A stretch of 38,716 nt of DNA, from assembly GCA_027306855.1 (NCBI GenBank), contig DAHUYZ010000015.1, positions 1-38,716 on the forward strand, written 5' to 3'. Shown one piece after another: positions 16,645 through 24,518 of this stretch; the stretch's first letter is position 1, and every line of letters starts with the position of its first letter. The notes beneath the pieces are model-generated. The model saw nothing but the letters and a program-made list of their open reading frames with translations. It was not told the origin of the DNA and searched no databases. This stretch comes from Solirubrobacterales bacterium (lineage in GTDB: Bacteria > Actinomycetota > Thermoleophilia > Solirubrobacterales > Solirubrobacteraceae). The position numbers were made by a program, and so were the translations under genes.

Positions 16645-17450
16645 ATCGCGATGGTAGACCTCAGCGATGCCAGCAGATACGCGCCGACGGCCAGTCCGAT
16701 GATCGCGCTGCTCGGCGGCAGCGATGGGATCGCGTAGCTGAGCGCAATCCCTCCCCACATCGCCCCAAGCGCGAGCGCGCCCGACAACGCCATGCCGAGG
16801 TACGGCCGCGCTGTGACCCGCAGCGCCGCACCGGCCGGCGCCGCGATCAGTCCGAGCACGAGCAGAGCTCCGATCGCCTGTGCGCCCTCTGCCGTGACAG
16901 CTCCGATCAGCATGAGCAGGACGAGCCCGAGCGCACGCACCGGCACACCGTGGAGCGTGGCCAGCTCCACGTCCACCGAGGCGAACAGCAGCGGGCGCGC
17001 CATCGTAAGCGCGGCGAGCGCCACCCCCAGGCCGATCGCTGCCGCGACCAGGCTCTGACCTGCGCTGAGCCCGAAGATCGAGCCGAACAGAGTGTTGGCG
17101 ACGATCAGGCCGTTGTTACCCGAAGCGCTCGTGCTGAGCACGGCGATCAAGAGCACGCCGATGCCGAGGATCCAGGAGAACGCCACCCCGATCGTCACGT
17201 CGTCGGCCTGCGCGCGGCGCCCAAGGCCGGCCATCACGGCGGCGAGACCCAGCGTCAGCGTGAATAGGCCCACGCGCTCGTCGATCCCGACGACGGCGGC
17301 CGCGATCGCGCCGACGAACGCGACGTGACTGAGCGCGTCGCCAGCGAACACCTGGCCGCGCAAAACGACGAACCAACCGACGACACCGCACGCCAGCGCG
17401 ATGAACGTGCCAGCGAGGTACGCGTTGCGGATGAATTCGTGGGAGAGCAT
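16641..17450 (-). CDS. metal ABC transporter permease 2 (Zn/Mn, ABC-3 family)
   Basis: 269-residue ABC-3 family permease with about eight or nine TM helices. Family blocks: GWFVVLRGQVFAGDALSHVAFVGA near the N-terminus, and ELATLHGVPVRALGLVLLMLIGAVTAEGAQAIGALLVLGLIAAPAG later. It starts at the ATG at 17450, sharing a base with the stop of permease 1 (TGATG), and overlaps the Fur-type gene. Having two different permeases is like TroCD/MntCD systems and unlike ZnuABC, where one permease forms a homodimer. Confidence 0.94.
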   Translation of the reverse strand: MLSHEFIRNAYLAGTFIALACGVVGWFVVLRGQVFAGDALSHVAFVGAIAAAVVGIDERVGLFTLTLGLAAVMAGLGRRAQADDVTIGVAFSWILGIGVLLIAVLSTSASGNNGLIVANTLFGSIFGLSAGQSLVAAAIGLGVALAALTMARPLLFASVDVELATLHGVPVRALGLVLLMLIGAVTAEGAQAIGALLVLGLIAAPAGAALRVTARPYLGMALSGALALGAMWGGIALSYAIPSLPPSSAIIGLAVGAYLLASLRSTIAI

Positions 17451-18385
17451 CAGGCGAGGGGGATCGGGGCCGAGCCCGAGTGCGGCGGCGCGACGGGCGC
17501 TGGCGGGCGCCGATCACGGGCGCGGGGCGACACGTGGCGGGCGAGCTGGGCGAGGAGGTAGACGCCGATCGCGAACGTCGTGATGAAGAAGCCGAGCGGG
17601 TACGGGGAGAAGTAGGAGATCGACAGGGCCAGCCAAGTGATCAGCAGCGACAGCGCGACGCTCACCGCGAGGCTGCGCGCGGGGCGAGGGGTCAGGACCT
17701 GGGCGGCCGCGGGGGGAGCGACGAGCAGAACGAACACGAGCAGCGCTCCGGTGATCTGACTGGTGGCGGCGACGGCAAGCCCAAGCAGCAGCAGGAAGCC
17801 CACATCGAGCGTGCGCACCGGCACGCCGCGCGCGCGCGCCACCTCAGGGTCGAGCGAGGCGAGCAGCAGCGGCCGGCCGGCCAGCGCAAGCGCACCGAGC
17901 ACAGCGATCGCCACGATCAGCAATGTCAGTACCTGCGCCGAGTCGATCCCGAGGAAGGTGCCGAACAGCAGCGACTCCAGCTGCTCGAGCACGCCGCTGT
18001 AGAGGCTGAGAAACAGGAAGCCGAGGGCGAGGCCCGCAACCTGCACGACGCCGATCGCCGCCGACTCGCCGCTTCGGGCGGAGCTCGCCGGCCCCCTCCC
18101 CGGCCTCCGGGAACGCCCGATCGCGAGCGCGGAGACACCGCACGCCACGTAGTAGCCAACGGCGCTCGGCAGCCCCGCGAGCGCCGCGCCGGCCGCGCCA
18201 GGGAAAGACATGACCGCGATCGTGTGCCCCGCGAAGCTCTGCCTGCGCAGCACCATGTACCAGCCGACGACCGCCGCCATAACCGCGACGATCGTGCCGG
18301 CCTCGAACGCGTGCACCATGAAGCGGTAGCGCAGCAGCTCTTCGACGTCGCGCGCGAGGTTCCAGGTGAGGGTCGGTTCGCTCAT
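17450..18385 (-). CDS. metal ABC transporter permease 1 (Zn/Mn, ABC-3 family)
   Basis: 311-residue ABC-3 permease, paralogous to its neighbour. The N-terminus carries GWYMVLRRQSFAGHTIAVMSFPGAAGA, the equivalent of the family block in permease 2, and EVARARGVPVRTLDVGFLLLLGLAVAATSQITGALLVFVLLVAPPAAA is the conserved TM pair. A Ser/Arg/Gly-rich cytoplasmic loop (about residues 90-107) and a proline-rich C-terminal tail are unusual. It lies 48 bp after the ATPase stop, and the next permease begins at its stop codon. Confidence 0.93.
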   Translation of the reverse strand: MSEPTLTWNLARDVEELLRYRFMVHAFEAGTIVAVMAAVVGWYMVLRRQSFAGHTIAVMSFPGAAGAALAGLPSAVGYYVACGVSALAIGRSRRPGRGPASSARSGESAAIGVVQVAGLALGFLFLSLYSGVLEQLESLLFGTFLGIDSAQVLTLLIVAIAVLGALALAGRPLLLASLDPEVARARGVPVRTLDVGFLLLLGLAVAATSQITGALLVFVLLVAPPAAAQVLTPRPARSLAVSVALSLLITWLALSISYFSPYPLGFFITTFAIGVYLLAQLARHVSPRARDRRPPAPVAPPHSGSAPIPLA

Positions 18386-18433
18386 CGCGATTGCCGATTG
18401 CCTGGATGGACGACCGGGTGGCTCATCGTGGTG

Positions 18434-19351
18434 TCACCCATGCCGGTGGCCGTGGACGTGGGGCGCCTCGGGCTGGCCGACCACGACCAGCCGCCCATCG
18501 CGTGTGCGCAGGACCTCGACCGGCGCCCCGTACAGCTCGCTGAGCTTCGCGCTCGTAATGACCTCCTCGACGGGTCCCTGCAGCGCGCGGCCGCCGGCGA
18601 GGTAGATGACCTGGTCGAGATATGAAAGCAGCGGGTTGACGTCGTGCGCCACGAGCAGCACCGCTACGTTCTCGGTGCGGCAGATGCGCTGCACGAGCGC
18701 GGTCACCGCCGCCTGGTTCGGGAGGTCGAGGCTGTCGAGCGGCTCGTCGAGCATCAGGATGCGCGGCCTGCGCACAAGCGCTTGGGCGATCAGGATGCGC
18801 TGCTGCTCCCCGCCGGAGAGCTCGCTAAGCGGACGCTCGGCGTAGGCGCTCGCACCGACCAGCTCGGTCACCTCCTCGACGCGTCTCTTCGCCTGGCGGC
18901 GCGCGGCGGCGCGCGAGCCGAACGGCAGCGGCACGCCCCAGCTCGCCCCATCCAGGCCGAGCCGCACGAGGTCGACGCCGCGGACGGGCAGCGTCGAGGC
19001 GTAGGCGTGGCGTTGCGGCAGGTAGCCGATGCGCCGGTTGGCGACACCCGGCGGCCCGCCGAGCACGGTGACGGCGCCGCGCGACGTGTCCACTACGCCG
19101 AGGACCGCCTTCAGCAGCGTCGACTTGCCGCTGCCGTTGGGCCCGAGCACGGCTACGAACTCGCCTTCGCGCACAAGCAGGTCCACCCCACTCCACACCA
19201 CATGGGGCGGGCGGGCCCCGATCACCGCGCTTGCGTCGTGCAACTCGATCGCGGTGCCGCCGGCGCGCTCGCGGATCGCGGACGGCTCGTGGCCTGCGGT
19301 GTCTGCGTGAGCGGGTACGGCTCTCGACTCCGGGTCCAGGCGTTGTCTCAT
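18434..19351 (-). CDS. metal ABC transporter ATPase (Zn/Mn)
   Basis: 305-residue ATPase. The ATG at 19351 overlaps the binding-protein stop (ATGA). About 50 unconserved residues precede the fold. Walker A is GPNGSGKST, signature LSGGEQQR, Walker B ILMLDEPLDSLD, H-loop VAHDVN, and the C-terminus is His-rich (HVHGHRHG), which may bind metal. ZnuC/MntB-type features include RRIGYLPQRHAYASTLPVRGVDLVRLGL, the usual Q-loop context for metal importers. It powers the two ABC-3 permeases downstream. Confidence 0.94.
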   Translation of the reverse strand: MRQRLDPESRAVPAHADTAGHEPSAIRERAGGTAIELHDASAVIGARPPHVVWSGVDLLVREGEFVAVLGPNGSGKSTLLKAVLGVVDTSRGAVTVLGGPPGVANRRIGYLPQRHAYASTLPVRGVDLVRLGLDGASWGVPLPFGSRAAARRQAKRRVEEVTELVGASAYAERPLSELSGGEQQRILIAQALVRRPRILMLDEPLDSLDLPNQAAVTALVQRICRTENVAVLLVAHDVNPLLSYLDQVIYLAGGRALQGPVEEVITSAKLSELYGAPVEVLRTRDGRLVVVGQPEAPHVHGHRHG

Positions 19352-20262
19352 CGCCCGGTCGCCTCGTGCAGCGCCCGCTCGAGCGCTTCCAGCTGCGAGA
19401 CCTGCCACTGTTGGAAAGTGTCCGACGCCGGCGACAGCGTCTCGGTGACGGTGGCGATCGGAATGTGTGCCGCGCGCGCCAGTTCGTTCACGCGCTGCAC
19501 GTCGGGCGTGACGTTCTGGCTATTGAACACCCACACCTTCACCCGGTGTCCGGTTACTTGCGCGTCGACCGTCTGCTTGTCGCGCGCGGACACTTCGATG
19601 CCCTCGGCGATCGCCCTGGCGAAGCTGTAGGGGGTGAGAAGCTTCAGTCCGAGCGCTCCGCCGAGCGGCTGGAAGATCGACTCGCTGTAGCCGACGGGAA
19701 CGCCCGCGTAGCGGCGCCTGATTTCGGCGATCAGCGCGTCATAGCGCGCGAGGCCCTGCGTTTCGAACGCGCGCTTTTGCTGGGCGAAGTAGGTCCGATC
19801 GGCCGGCAGCGCCTCCTCGTAGTCGGCGACGATCGCATCGACGACGGCGTGGACGTGCGCCGGGGAGTACCACTGGTGGGGATTGTCGCCCGCCCTGTAG
19901 CCGAGCAGGTCGCCGACGTTCAGCGTGAGGGGCCCGCGCTGGCCTTCTTCGGCATCGGCGGCAAGCAGGCGCGAGGCCCATTCGTCATAGCCGATGCCGT
20001 TGACGATGGCGATCGCGGCGTCTGCCATCGTGCGCGCGTCCTTCGCGCTCGGCTCGTAGCTGTGCGGATCGGTTTCGGGGTTGACGACGATGCTGCTGAC
20101 TTCAGTCTTGGAGCCCCCGAGCTGCACGGCGATCGATCCCCAGAAGTTCTCGGCCGCGACCACGCGCAGCCGGCCACCGCTGCCCTCTTTACGCGGTTCG
20201 GCCGAGCCGCAGCCGCCGAGCAGTGCGCAGGTCGCGAGGACGACAATCGCTGAGCGACGCAT
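19348..20262 (-). CDS. Zn/Mn ABC transporter substrate-binding lipoprotein (ZnuA/TroA family)
   Basis: 304-residue cluster A-I metal-binding lipoprotein. Signal peptide with lipobox LGGC (Cys18). Two expected metal histidines are visible: His67 in DPHSYEPS and His129 in NPHQWYSP; a Glu in GYSESIFQPLG and an acidic residue near the C-terminus (TETLSPASDTFQQW) probably complete the site. There is no long His-rich loop as in many zinc-specific ZnuA proteins, so metal choice (Zn or Mn) is open; the Fur/Zur gene in the same operon favours zinc. First gene of a five-gene minus-strand operon. A -10 eight bases before the ATG suggests an almost leaderless message. Confidence 0.93.
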   Translation of the reverse strand: MRRSAIVVLATCALLGGCGSAEPRKEGSGGRLRVVAAENFWGSIAVQLGGSKTEVSSIVVNPETDPHSYEPSAKDARTMADAAIAIVNGIGYDEWASRLLAADAEEGQRGPLTLNVGDLLGYRAGDNPHQWYSPAHVHAVVDAIVADYEEALPADRTYFAQQKRAFETQGLARYDALIAEIRRRYAGVPVGYSESIFQPLGGALGLKLLTPYSFARAIAEGIEVSARDKQTVDAQVTGHRVKVWVFNSQNVTPDVQRVNELARAAHIPIATVTETLSPASDTFQQWQVSQLEALERALHEATGR

Positions 20263-20270
20263 CGAGCGGC

Positions 20271-20303
20271 AGTATATAAGATCGAGTCTCGTTATTGTTT
20301 TCA
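20271..20303 (-). promoter_or_regulatory. promoter and Fur/Zur-like box of the metal uptake operon
   Basis: On the minus strand TATACT (5/6 to TATAAT, 20271-20276) ends eight bases before the binding-protein ATG. Upstream, TGAAAACAATAACGA (20289-20303) covers the -35 region. Its left half matches the actinobacterial Zur consensus TGAAAATCATTTTCA well and its right half poorly (9/15 in all). A repressor bound there would block polymerase. Specificity is inference. Confidence 0.45.
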
Positions 20304-20348
20304 GCCGGTGTGGCGCATCTACCCCGAGGATCGGCTACTGTCGACGCC

Positions 20349-20561
20349 ATGTGCGTCATGTGCGCGATGACGGCGGCCACTGCGGCTACCGGGTTCAGAA
20401 CCTGGCTGCAGACGCACCACCTGAGCTGGCTGACTCCACGGCGCATGCGGGCGCTGACGCTCGCGGCTATGTGCGCGGTGGGACTGGTTTCGACGGTGGG
20501 CATCAGCGGCTCGACGCCGCCAGCCGCTCACAGCGCGCCCGCGATCCACGCCGGCCGCTAG
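20349..20561 (+). CDS. small Cys-containing membrane protein
   Basis: 70 residues from the ATG at 20349 (20358 is an alternative). It begins with MCVMCAMTAATAAT, i.e. a CxxC pair. A basic stretch (LTPRRMR) is followed by one hydrophobic helix, ALTLAAMCAVGLVSTVGISG, and a Pro/Ala-rich tail. I do not recognise a named family. The coding pattern and the TM helix with a positive N-flank look genuine. It ends 26 bp before the likely start of glutamate decarboxylase and may share its transcript. It diverges from the metal operon. Ribosome site is weak. Confidence 0.5.
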   Translation: MCVMCAMTAATAATGFRTWLQTHHLSWLTPRRMRALTLAAMCAVGLVSTVGISGSTPPAAHSAPAIHAGR

Positions 20562-20587
20562 AGGCCGGGGCCGGGGCGCAGACGGCC

Positions 20588-21961
20588 GTGCACCAGCTGA
20601 AGCTCGACTCCGAGGAGCTGCACACCCCCACGTACGCCGCGCGCGGCTTCTCGCACGACGTCCCGAAGTACCGCCTGCCGAGCGTCGGCATGAGCGCGGA
20701 CGCGGCCTACCAGCTCGTGCACGATGAGCTGAACCTCGACGGCAACCCGGCGCTGAACCTCGCGTCGTTCGTGACGAGCTGGATGGAGCCGCAGGCGGAC
20801 AAGCTTGCGACGGAGACGCTCAACAAGAACCTGATCGACCAGGACGAGTACCCGCAGACGGAGGTCGTTCACGAGCGGGTCGTCTCGATGATCGGCCGCC
20901 TCTTCCACGCCCCCGCGGGCGAGCGGCCGACCGGGACCGCCACGATTGGCTCCTCGGAGGCGATCATGCTCGCGATGCTCGCCCACAAGCGCTCGTGGCA
21001 GCGACGGCGCGAGGCGGAGGGCAAGCCGGCGGAGCGTCCGAACATGGTGATGGGCGCCGACGTGCACACGTGCTGGGAGAAGTTCGCCCGCTACTTCGAG
21101 GTGGAGGCGAGGGTGGCACCGATGGAGGAGGGCCGCTACACGATCGCCGCCGAGCAGGTGGAGCCCTTGATCGACGAGCGCACGATCGCGGTGGCAGGAC
21201 TGCTGGGTACCACCTTCACCGGCCAGATGGACGACCTCGCCTCGATCGACGAGCTGCTCACGCGCATCGAGCAGAAGCGTGGGCTTCGCATCCCGCTGCA
21301 CATCGACGCGGCCAGCGGCGGCTTCGTGATCCCCTTCTCACAGCCCGACCTGGAGTGGGACTTCAGGTTGAGGAGCGTGCGGTCCATAAATGTTTCAAAT
21401 CACAAGTTCGGGCTCGTCTACCCGGGGATGGGCACGGTCGTGTTCCGCGACCGCTCCGATCTGCCGGAGGAGCTCGTCTTCCACATCAACTACCTCGGCG
21501 GCGACATGCCGAACTACTCGCTGAACTTCTCGAGGCCGAGCAACTCGGTCGTGCTGCAGTACTTCAACTTCCTGCGCCTCGGACGCGAAGGCTATGAGCA
21601 GATCGTGAAGAGCACGCTCTCCAACGCGCAGGCACTGGCCGCCAAGCTCGGCTCGATCGAGGGTTTGGAGCTGCTGAACGACGGCTCGACCTTCCCGATC
21701 GTCGCGGTGCGCGCGGCGGGGCGTGGCGGGATCGACCTGACCGAGCTGTCCCACCGCCTGCGTGAGCGCGGCTGGATCGTGCCCGCCTACACGCTGCCGC
21801 CGAACGCCGAGCACGTCACGGTGCTGCGTATGGTCGTCAAGGAGAACTTCTCGCGCGACATGGTCGACATGCTCGCCCACGACGTGCACGAGGCGATCAA
21901 AGCACTCTTGGGCGGGCCGGGCGGGCGGGCGCGTCGGGCTAGGACCCGCCCACACTGCTAG
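20588..21961 (+). CDS. gadB: glutamate decarboxylase
   Basis: PLP-dependent enzyme that converts glutamate to GABA and CO2, consuming a proton. 457 residues from the GTG at 20588, the only near start that fits the family N-terminus (LHTPTYAARGFSHDVPKYRLP); longer readings through the small upstream gene are rejected. The HIDAASGG motif holds the PLP-pyridine Asp (D240) and SINVSNHKFGLVYPG the Schiff-base Lys (K273). Length and order agree with the GadA/GadB family. No GadC-type antiporter is adjacent, so a role in GABA metabolism or pH homeostasis cannot be separated here. Confidence 0.94.
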   Translation: MHQLKLDSEELHTPTYAARGFSHDVPKYRLPSVGMSADAAYQLVHDELNLDGNPALNLASFVTSWMEPQADKLATETLNKNLIDQDEYPQTEVVHERVVSMIGRLFHAPAGERPTGTATIGSSEAIMLAMLAHKRSWQRRREAEGKPAERPNMVMGADVHTCWEKFARYFEVEARVAPMEEGRYTIAAEQVEPLIDERTIAVAGLLGTTFTGQMDDLASIDELLTRIEQKRGLRIPLHIDAASGGFVIPFSQPDLEWDFRLRSVRSINVSNHKFGLVYPGMGTVVFRDRSDLPEELVFHINYLGGDMPNYSLNFSRPSNSVVLQYFNFLRLGREGYEQIVKSTLSNAQALAAKLGSIEGLELLNDGSTFPIVAVRAAGRGGIDLTELSHRLRERGWIVPAYTLPPNAEHVTVLRMVVKENFSRDMVDMLAHDVHEAIKALLGGPGGRARRARTRPHC

Positions 21962-21964
21962 CCC

Positions 21965-21982
21965 CGCCGCTAGGAGGCGGCG
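21965..21982. terminator. hairpin at the convergent ends of gadB and the two-TM gene
   Basis: CGCCGC-TAGGAG-GCGGCG forms a perfect six-pair stem with a six-base loop. It lies 4 bp after the gadB stop and covers the stop of the opposing gene, so it could act in both directions. No U-tract is seen, so terminator function is uncertain. Confidence 0.35.
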
Positions 21983-22428
21983 CTCTCGCCGGATGCCTTA
22001 CTGCCCTCTTCGGCGAGCGTGCGGCGCCGGCCTATGAGCAGCACGGCGAGCACGACCAGGATGACGACTACGAGCGCGCCGGCGGCGTAATAGCGCAGTT
22101 TGTGTTTGACGGCCACTGTGCTCTTCGCTTTCGCGGTCGCTACCTTGACGCGCGCCCCCGCGGCCTGCGCCTGCGCGACTAGCTTGGCCTGCTGAGCGGT
22201 GGCGTATTCGACGGTCATGTGCTTGCCGTCGTTGAGCGAGACGTGCAGGTGCCCGACGGTCGCGCCGGGGTGGAAGGCGTCGGCGTGCACCTCCTTCTTG
22301 CGCAGCTGGCCTTCGTAGGCGGCAAGGCCCTCCCTTTCGAAGTGGATCGCGAGCGCGAGCGCCGGTACGGCGAGCACAGTCGATATGGCAAGCAGGACGG
22401 CGGCGGGAAGTCTGAAAGATCTCGTCAT
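21970..22428 (-). CDS. two-TM exported protein of unknown function
   Basis: 152 residues from the ATG at 22428, which has AGGGTG six bases upstream; a GTG at 22437 is an alternative. An N-terminal TM or uncleaved signal (LPAAVLLAISTVLAVPALALAI) is followed by about 85 exported residues with a small beta-like part (GATVGHLHVSLNDGKHMTVEYA) and a Lys/Ala-rich helix. A C-terminal TM (YYAAGALVVVILVVLAVLLIG) and short basic-acidic tail follow. I do not recognise the family. It lies 69 bp downstream of fic and converges on gadB. Confidence 0.7.
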   Translation of the reverse strand: MTRSFRLPAAVLLAISTVLAVPALALAIHFEREGLAAYEGQLRKKEVHADAFHPGATVGHLHVSLNDGKHMTVEYATAQQAKLVAQAQAAGARVKVATAKAKSTVAVKHKLRYYAAGALVVVILVVLAVLLIGRRRTLAEEGSKASGESAAS

Positions 22429-22497
22429 TTGCAACACCCTATAGCGTCGAGCAGCGATAGTCGCCGGCTGACCATTCGGCGATCTGCCGATACGGCA

Positions 22498-23685
22498 TCA
22501 GCCAGTCGTAGCCACGAGCGGACGGAATGCCTCGATGATCTCGCGGTTGGCCTCATAGCCCTCAGCCGACCTGCGCAGCAAGCCATCTCCAACGAGGGTG
22601 TTCACATCGCGCGTCAGGGTCTTGTCCGTCTTGCTTGCGTATAGCTCCGCCAACTCAGGGCTCAGGCGCCTGAGTGCGTGCTTTGGCACCGGCCCTACCT
22701 CGGCTGCCGATAGATCGAGCACGAGCCGCCGTCGCCTCTGCTCCGCGAGTCCTTTCGTCGCACCGAAGCGTTCGTACACGTACTGCTCCCAACGGTCGTG
22801 AAGCTGCTGAGAGCGAATAGCCGCCAGCTGTTCACGCAGACCGTCGACGAAGCCGACGATCGCGTACTTGACGAACGAACGAACGCCATCGGGCGAGCGG
22901 CTGGCGAGCGCCAACTGGCGGTAGTACTCGGTGCGAGTCTGGTTGTAGTGATTGCTCAGCAGGTGGGTGGCTGGAGTCGGCACGCCGGCTTCGAACAGGA
23001 CGCGAAGCTCGATCAGCCGCGCCGTTCGGCCGTTGCCGTCGCCAAAGGGATGTATCCAGGCGAGGTACAGATGCGCGAGGATCGCCTCGAGGATGGCGTA
23101 GGGCAGCTTCCTATCCGGCGATGGCGCTCTGAAGTCCTTGGATGCAAGCCAGTCGCACAAGCGCTCGAGCAAGTACTTGCAGTCCTCGGCCGGCGCGCCT
23201 CGGTAGTTGGCCACAACCACCGAATGTCGGCGCAGCTGTCCGGGAACGACACCCTCCTCGACGTCGAGCCCGTTGAGAATCATCGCGTTGTAGCGCTCGA
23301 TCGTCGCACGATCCAGGGGCATGAGCGACCCGCCGTTGCCGACCACTTCACGAGTTATCTCGTTGAAAGCGTCTATTACGTTGCGCATCTCCTGAGCGAG
23401 GTACTCGCGCGATGGGGGAAGCTTCAGCGTGCCCTCGACCAACTGCCGGGCCTCGTCCTCCGAGAGCGTGTTGCCCTCGATAGCCGTCGTAGCGAGCGCT
23501 CCCTTGGCCAGATAGACGCGGTGCAGCTCCTGAGCGCTCTCGGGGCGAAGCAGGGAGCCGGCGATGTGCTCGATCTTCGATCGTGCCTCCCCAAGCAGCA
23601 TCCACAGCTCCGGATCGGCCCCGCGCAGATCGAGGCGAAAGTCGATCCAAGGGTGCGTCTGTAAGTATGTCCGCTCACTGGACAT
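22498..23685 (-). CDS. Fic-family AMP-transferase (class II, self-inhibited)
   Basis: 395-residue Fic protein that transfers AMP from ATP to a protein hydroxyl. The catalytic motif HPFGDGNGR is at residues 212-220, with His212 as base. An N-terminal inhibitory helix carries TTAIEG (T66-E70-G71), matching the [S/T]xxxE[G/N] motif that blocks ATP binding, so it is a class II Fic with intramolecular inhibition. The C-terminal ~90 residues look like a winged helix (TLTRDVNTLVGDGLLRRSAEGYEANREII), common in Fic/DUF4172 proteins. It has no adjacent antitoxin, as expected for class II. Target unknown. Repeats at its 5' end suggest autoregulation. Confidence 0.95.
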   Translation of the reverse strand: MSSERTYLQTHPWIDFRLDLRGADPELWMLLGEARSKIEHIAGSLLRPESAQELHRVYLAKGALATTAIEGNTLSEDEARQLVEGTLKLPPSREYLAQEMRNVIDAFNEITREVVGNGGSLMPLDRATIERYNAMILNGLDVEEGVVPGQLRRHSVVVANYRGAPAEDCKYLLERLCDWLASKDFRAPSPDRKLPYAILEAILAHLYLAWIHPFGDGNGRTARLIELRVLFEAGVPTPATHLLSNHYNQTRTEYYRQLALASRSPDGVRSFVKYAIVGFVDGLREQLAAIRSQQLHDRWEQYVYERFGATKGLAEQRRRRLVLDLSAAEVGPVPKHALRRLSPELAELYASKTDKTLTRDVNTLVGDGLLRRSAEGYEANREIIEAFRPLVATTG

Positions 23686-23773
23686 ATATCTCTACTGAAA
23701 AATAGGCCTATTTGCAGGCTGTATCGGATATCAAGCCGGAAAATGTCCCGACGGATGTCCCAGTATAGTGTCC
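23666..23773. repeat. ATGTCC repeat cluster at the fic 5' end
   Basis: TATGTCC-GCTCACT-GGACATA (23666-23686) is a perfect 7-bp inverted repeat that spans the fic start codon. Further copies of the half-site occur as direct repeats: ATGTCC at 23743 and 23755 and GTGTCC at 23768 (12 and 13 bp apart). The stretch between is locally AT-rich and probably contains the fic promoter. The sites could be bound by the Fic winged helix or by a separate regulator. Confidence 0.5.
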
Positions 23774-23783
23774 GAAAGGCGTC

Positions 23784-24518
23784 TCACACGCGCCCCGTAT
23801 CGCGACGGTAGGCGCTGCGCGCGAGGACGACGAGCACGGCCGTCCAGACGGCGATCACGATCCAGCCCTTGGTGCCCATGGGGTGCGCCCCGAGCGAGAC
23901 GTGGGCGGACTGCACGAGCCAGTAGGAGGGCAACAGCTGGCCGACGTCGTTGAGCACGCCGTGGGATGAGAGCGGAAACCAGCTCCCGCCGAGAAAGGCG
24001 AACAGCGCGACGCTGCCGCCCATCGCCGGTCCGATCGATTCGGGCATGAGCATGTGACCCATGACGATTCCGAGCGCGGCGAACGGAACGAGGCAGACGA
24101 GTATCAGCAGCGTCATCTGCACCCAGTCGTGCAGCGGCATGCTGACCCCGAGCGATAGGCCGGCGGCGTAGAGCGCGGCGATGCTGAGGATCGCCATGAG
24201 ATAGGCGGTGATGAGCTTGGCCCGGAAGTAGGCGCGCGTGGTGAGCGGCGAGATGCGCAGCTGGCGGTTCCAGCCGACGGCGCGCTCGGCGGCGATGCGC
24301 ACCCCGCAGGAGAGCATGGCGCCCATCGTGCCGAAGCTGATCAGGCCGACCATGAAGTAGGTCGGAGCCGACAGGCCCGTGCCGGCCAGACGGTGCACGC
24401 TCTTGGCGGACTCGGCGATCAGGAAGTACAGAGCCAGCGGAAAGCCGAGCGAGAGGAAGAAGAAGCGCCGGTTGCGAACGGTGCGCAGCAGCTCGTAGCG
24501 CAGGTAGCGGCTGTTCAC
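23784..24518 (-). CDS. ABC-2 type transporter permease
   Basis: 244-residue ABC-2 membrane subunit with six predicted TM helices, beginning RYLRYELLRTVRNRRFFFLSLGFPLALYFLI, the usual opening of DrrB/NodJ-like exporters. The start is a GTG that overlaps the ATPase stop (GTGA). It forms an exporter with the ATPase encoded just upstream. The class includes drug, lipid and polysaccharide exporters; nothing in the sequence fixes the substrate. Confidence 0.92.
   Translation of the reverse strand: MNSRYLRYELLRTVRNRRFFFLSLGFPLALYFLIAESAKSVHRLAGTGLSAPTYFMVGLISFGTMGAMLSCGVRIAAERAVGWNRQLRISPLTTRAYFRAKLITAYLMAILSIAALYAAGLSLGVSMPLHDWVQMTLLILVCLVPFAALGIVMGHMLMPESIGPAMGGSVALFAFLGGSWFPLSSHGVLNDVGQLLPSYWLVQSAHVSLGAHPMGTKGWIVIAVWTAVLVVLARSAYRRDTGRV

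Noticed and set aside
19231-20253. 340-residue plus-strand reading frame
   Set aside because: Antisense to the metal-binding lipoprotein and ATPase start; Arg/Gly/Asp-rich composition without any fold pattern, a typical high-G+C shadow.
20081-20587. N-terminal extension of glutamate decarboxylase
   Set aside because: It runs through the metal operon promoter and the small membrane gene in another frame; the family N-terminus begins after the GTG at 20588.
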